Below are positions 7,124 to 8,295 of a stretch of 8,295 nucleotides of DNA, piece by piece. The notes under the pieces were generated by a model that had not been told where the DNA came from, made no database searches, and saw nothing but the letters and a program-made list of their open reading frames with translations. The stretch is from Brachyspira pilosicoli (lineage in GTDB: Bacteria > Spirochaetota > Brachyspiria > Brachyspirales > Brachyspiraceae): positions 1 through 8,295 of the forward strand of contig NZ_SRZM01000063.1 of the NCBI RefSeq assembly GCF_019402445.1, read 5' to 3'. The position numbers and the translations under genes were made by a program. How positions within the stretch are numbered: position 1 is the stretch's first letter; each line of letters begins with the position of its first letter.

Positions 7124-8053
7124 TTAGATATGAGCATTAAGCCATTCAAGTATTTCATTCATAACATCATGTCTTTGCACATCATTCAATATTTCATGTC
7201 TTCCATCTTTATATAAACTTATATTAATATCATTAAGTCCTAAAGATTTATACATATCATACACCCATTTTACACCCTTTCCCATATTTCCAACAGGGTC
7301 TTTATCTCCAGATATTAAAAGTATAGGAAAATCTTTACTCATATTAGAATAATTATCTTTATCTGAAATCTTATCTATCAAATTAAATAATTGTATATAA
7401 GTTTCTATACTAGCAGGTTTACTAGCAAAATACTCATCTTCCAATACTTTATTAATCTCTTCTTTATCTGAAGTAAGCCAAGCTAAATCTGATTTATCTT
7501 TAGGGAAATATTTTTTTCCATATCCTCCAACAGATAATTTATCTAATAGTTTAGCCCTCTTCCTTCCTCCAAAAATTGACTTTTGAATATTTGCTATTAA
7601 TTTACCAATACTTTCTATTTTATTAGGTTTTCCCTTAGTACCCATTATAATAGCACCGTTCAAATCTTTATGATATTTTATTAAAAAGCCCCTTGTTAAA
7701 AAAGAGCCCATACTATGACCTAGCATAAAATATGGGATATTAGGATAATCAGCTTTTACTGTAACCATAAGATGCTTCATATCGCCTAATATTAAATCAG
7801 CACCATTATCATCAGCAATATGTCCAATACCATCTTTACTAACCGTACTTCTTCCAAAACCTCTATGATCATCAGCACATACCAAAAAACCATTCTCTGC
7901 CAATTTACTAGCTAGTTCTTTATATCTACCAGCATGCTCACCAAGTCCATGAACTATTTGTACTATTGCCTTAGGTTGAGTGTCTGGAGTAAAAATATAA
8001 GTATACATCCTATGACCATCATCAGATATCAATACTCTATTATCTATCTTCAT
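7124..8053 (-). CDS. Alpha/beta hydrolase, monoglyceride lipase/lysophospholipase type
   Basis: Serine hydrolase of the Hydrolase_4 (serine aminopeptidase S33) family, whose members cleave monoacylglycerols, lysophospholipids or other esters. With the ATG at 8053 the product is 309 residues. It shows the oxyanion-hole motif HGLGEHAGRY (35-44), DDHRGFGRS (61-69), the nucleophile elbow GHSMG (112-116, Ser114), SGDKDPVG (248-255, probable acid Asp252) and GRHEILND (284-291, His286), so the triad is complete. The cap region lies at about 140-215. There is no signal peptide or membrane segment, so it is probably cytosolic or peripheral. The frame extends upstream to a TTG at 8074, but the GGAGA ribosome binding site lies within that extension, so 8053 is preferred. 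It is the first gene of the operon with gmhA and GT9. Substrate is unknown; a membrane-lipid role is inference. Confidence 0.88.
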   Translation of the reverse strand: MKIDNRVLISDDGHRMYTYIFTPDTQPKAIVQIVHGLGEHAGRYKELASKLAENGFLVCADDHRGFGRSTVSKDGIGHIADDNGADLILGDMKHLMVTVKADYPNIPYFMLGHSMGSFLTRGFLIKYHKDLNGAIIMGTKGKPNKIESIGKLIANIQKSIFGGRKRAKLLDKLSVGGYGKKYFPKDKSDLAWLTSDKEEINKVLEDEYFASKPASIETYIQLFNLIDKISDKDNYSNMSKDFPILLISGDKDPVGNMGKGVKWVYDMYKSLGLNDINISLYKDGRHEILNDVQRHDVMNEILEWLNAHI

Positions 8054-8060
8054 AAATATA

Positions 8061-8065
8061 TCTCC
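8061..8065 (-). promoter_or_regulatory. Ribosome binding site that decides the hydrolase start
   Basis: On the minus strand GGAGA lies seven bases before the ATG at 8053, a near-ideal Shine-Dalgarno placement. The longer frame from the TTG at 8074 would translate through this site and has no ribosome binding site of its own, so the short start is chosen. Confidence 0.8.
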
Positions 8066-8090
8066 GAATAACAATTATATTATTATGTAA

Positions 8091-8119
8091 ATTGTATACT
8101 ATTTCTTTTCTTTATGCAA
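8091..8119 (-). promoter_or_regulatory. Candidate sigma70-type promoter of the hydrolase-gmhA-GT9 operon
   Basis: Reading the minus strand, TTGCAT (8119-8114) and TACAAT (8096-8091) are separated by exactly 17 bases. The -10 box matches TATAAT at five of six positions; the -35 box matches TTGACA only in its TTG. Transcription from it would begin roughly 30 bases before the ATG at 8053, leaving room for the GGAGA site. AT-rich DNA gives many chance -10 matches, so this is a candidate only. Confidence 0.45.
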
Positions 8120-8135
8120 ATATTAACATAATATT
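8119..8135. repeat. A/T-only inverted repeat in the gap upstream of the hydrolase
   Basis: AATATTA (8119-8125) and TAATATT (8129-8135) form a perfect 7-bp inverted repeat around ACA. It abuts the candidate -35 box and lies just after the stop of the fragment at 8142-8294. It could be a weak hairpin or a small operator, but a short A/T-only palindrome is expected by chance here. No T-run follows, so it is not called a terminator. Confidence 0.25.
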
Positions 8136-8141
8136 AATAAA

Positions 8142-8294
8142 TTATTTAGATATATCTACTTTTATTTTTCTTATCCAATTATTTATTTTATCATCTAAAT
8201 CGGATACATCTTTTCTTTTTATAGATATATAATTTAAAACTTTACTATCAGGACATGTATCTTTTATATATGAAACACTTCTATATACTCTTGA
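8142..8294 (-). CDS. C-terminal fragment of an unrecognised gene (5' end beyond window)
   Basis: On the minus strand a frame is open from the window edge for 50 codons to a TAA at 8144-8142. The fragment begins SRVYRSVSYIKDTCPDSKVL and ends with a charged, helix-like stretch (DLDDKINNWIRKIKVDISK). Charged and aromatic residues, including a Trp, and codon use like that of the neighbouring genes suggest a real coding end. The family cannot be named from this piece. It precedes the hydrolase by 88 bp on the same strand, so it could be the preceding gene of the same transcript, although a separate promoter for the hydrolase is plausible. Confidence 0.6.
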   Translation of the reverse strand, partial: SRVYRSVSYIKDTCPDSKVLNYISIKRKDVSDLDDKINNWIRKIKVDISK

Positions 8295-8295
8295 G

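Overview
The window looks like a chromosomal segment from a very AT-rich Gram-negative-type bacterium, most likely a spirochaete of the genus Brachyspira. This is inferred, not proven. The grounds are strong A/T codon bias (AAA, AAT, ATA and TTA dominate; GC was not computed), a lipopolysaccharide/LOS-type gene pair (gmhA-like isomerase and GT9 glycosyltransferase), and a large exported Asn/Thr-rich TPR protein of the kind common in that genus. No mobile element, CRISPR array, tRNA or rRNA gene was seen.

Layout. Positions 2-337 (+) hold the 3' part of an unrecognised gene that enters from the left. After 25 bp comes a CstA-family transporter (363-2024, +), closed by a clear intrinsic terminator (2051-2081). 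Next, on the same strand, are a small unrecognised cytoplasmic-type protein (2163-2582) and a 928-residue exported protein (2635-5421). That protein combines TPR helices, a long Asn/Thr-rich insert, about thirty 11-residue D/N-G turn repeats and an acidic Asn/Gln/Glu/Thr-rich tail. Its start codon lies directly after a potential hairpin that covers its ribosome binding site.

The right half is on the minus strand and converges on the TPR gene with only 5 bp between the stop codons. In transcription order it runs: alpha/beta hydrolase of the monoglyceride lipase/lysophospholipase type (8053-7124), GmhA-like sugar-phosphate isomerase (7091-6468), GT9 heptosyltransferase-like enzyme (6449-5427). 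Gaps are 32 and 18 bp, and a plausible sigma70-type promoter precedes the hydrolase, so these three probably form one operon. The isomerase and transferase fit synthesis and use of heptose for a surface glycolipid; a membrane-lipid role for the hydrolase is only a guess. At the right edge a 50-codon C-terminal fragment of another minus-strand gene is visible (8142-8294).

Most of the window is ordinary metabolic and envelope DNA. The most distinctive element is the 11-residue repeat array in the exported TPR protein, which looks like an extended all-beta structure on a TPR base. The RBS-covering hairpin in front of it is the other point worth testing. I found no convincing evidence of a new multi-gene system.
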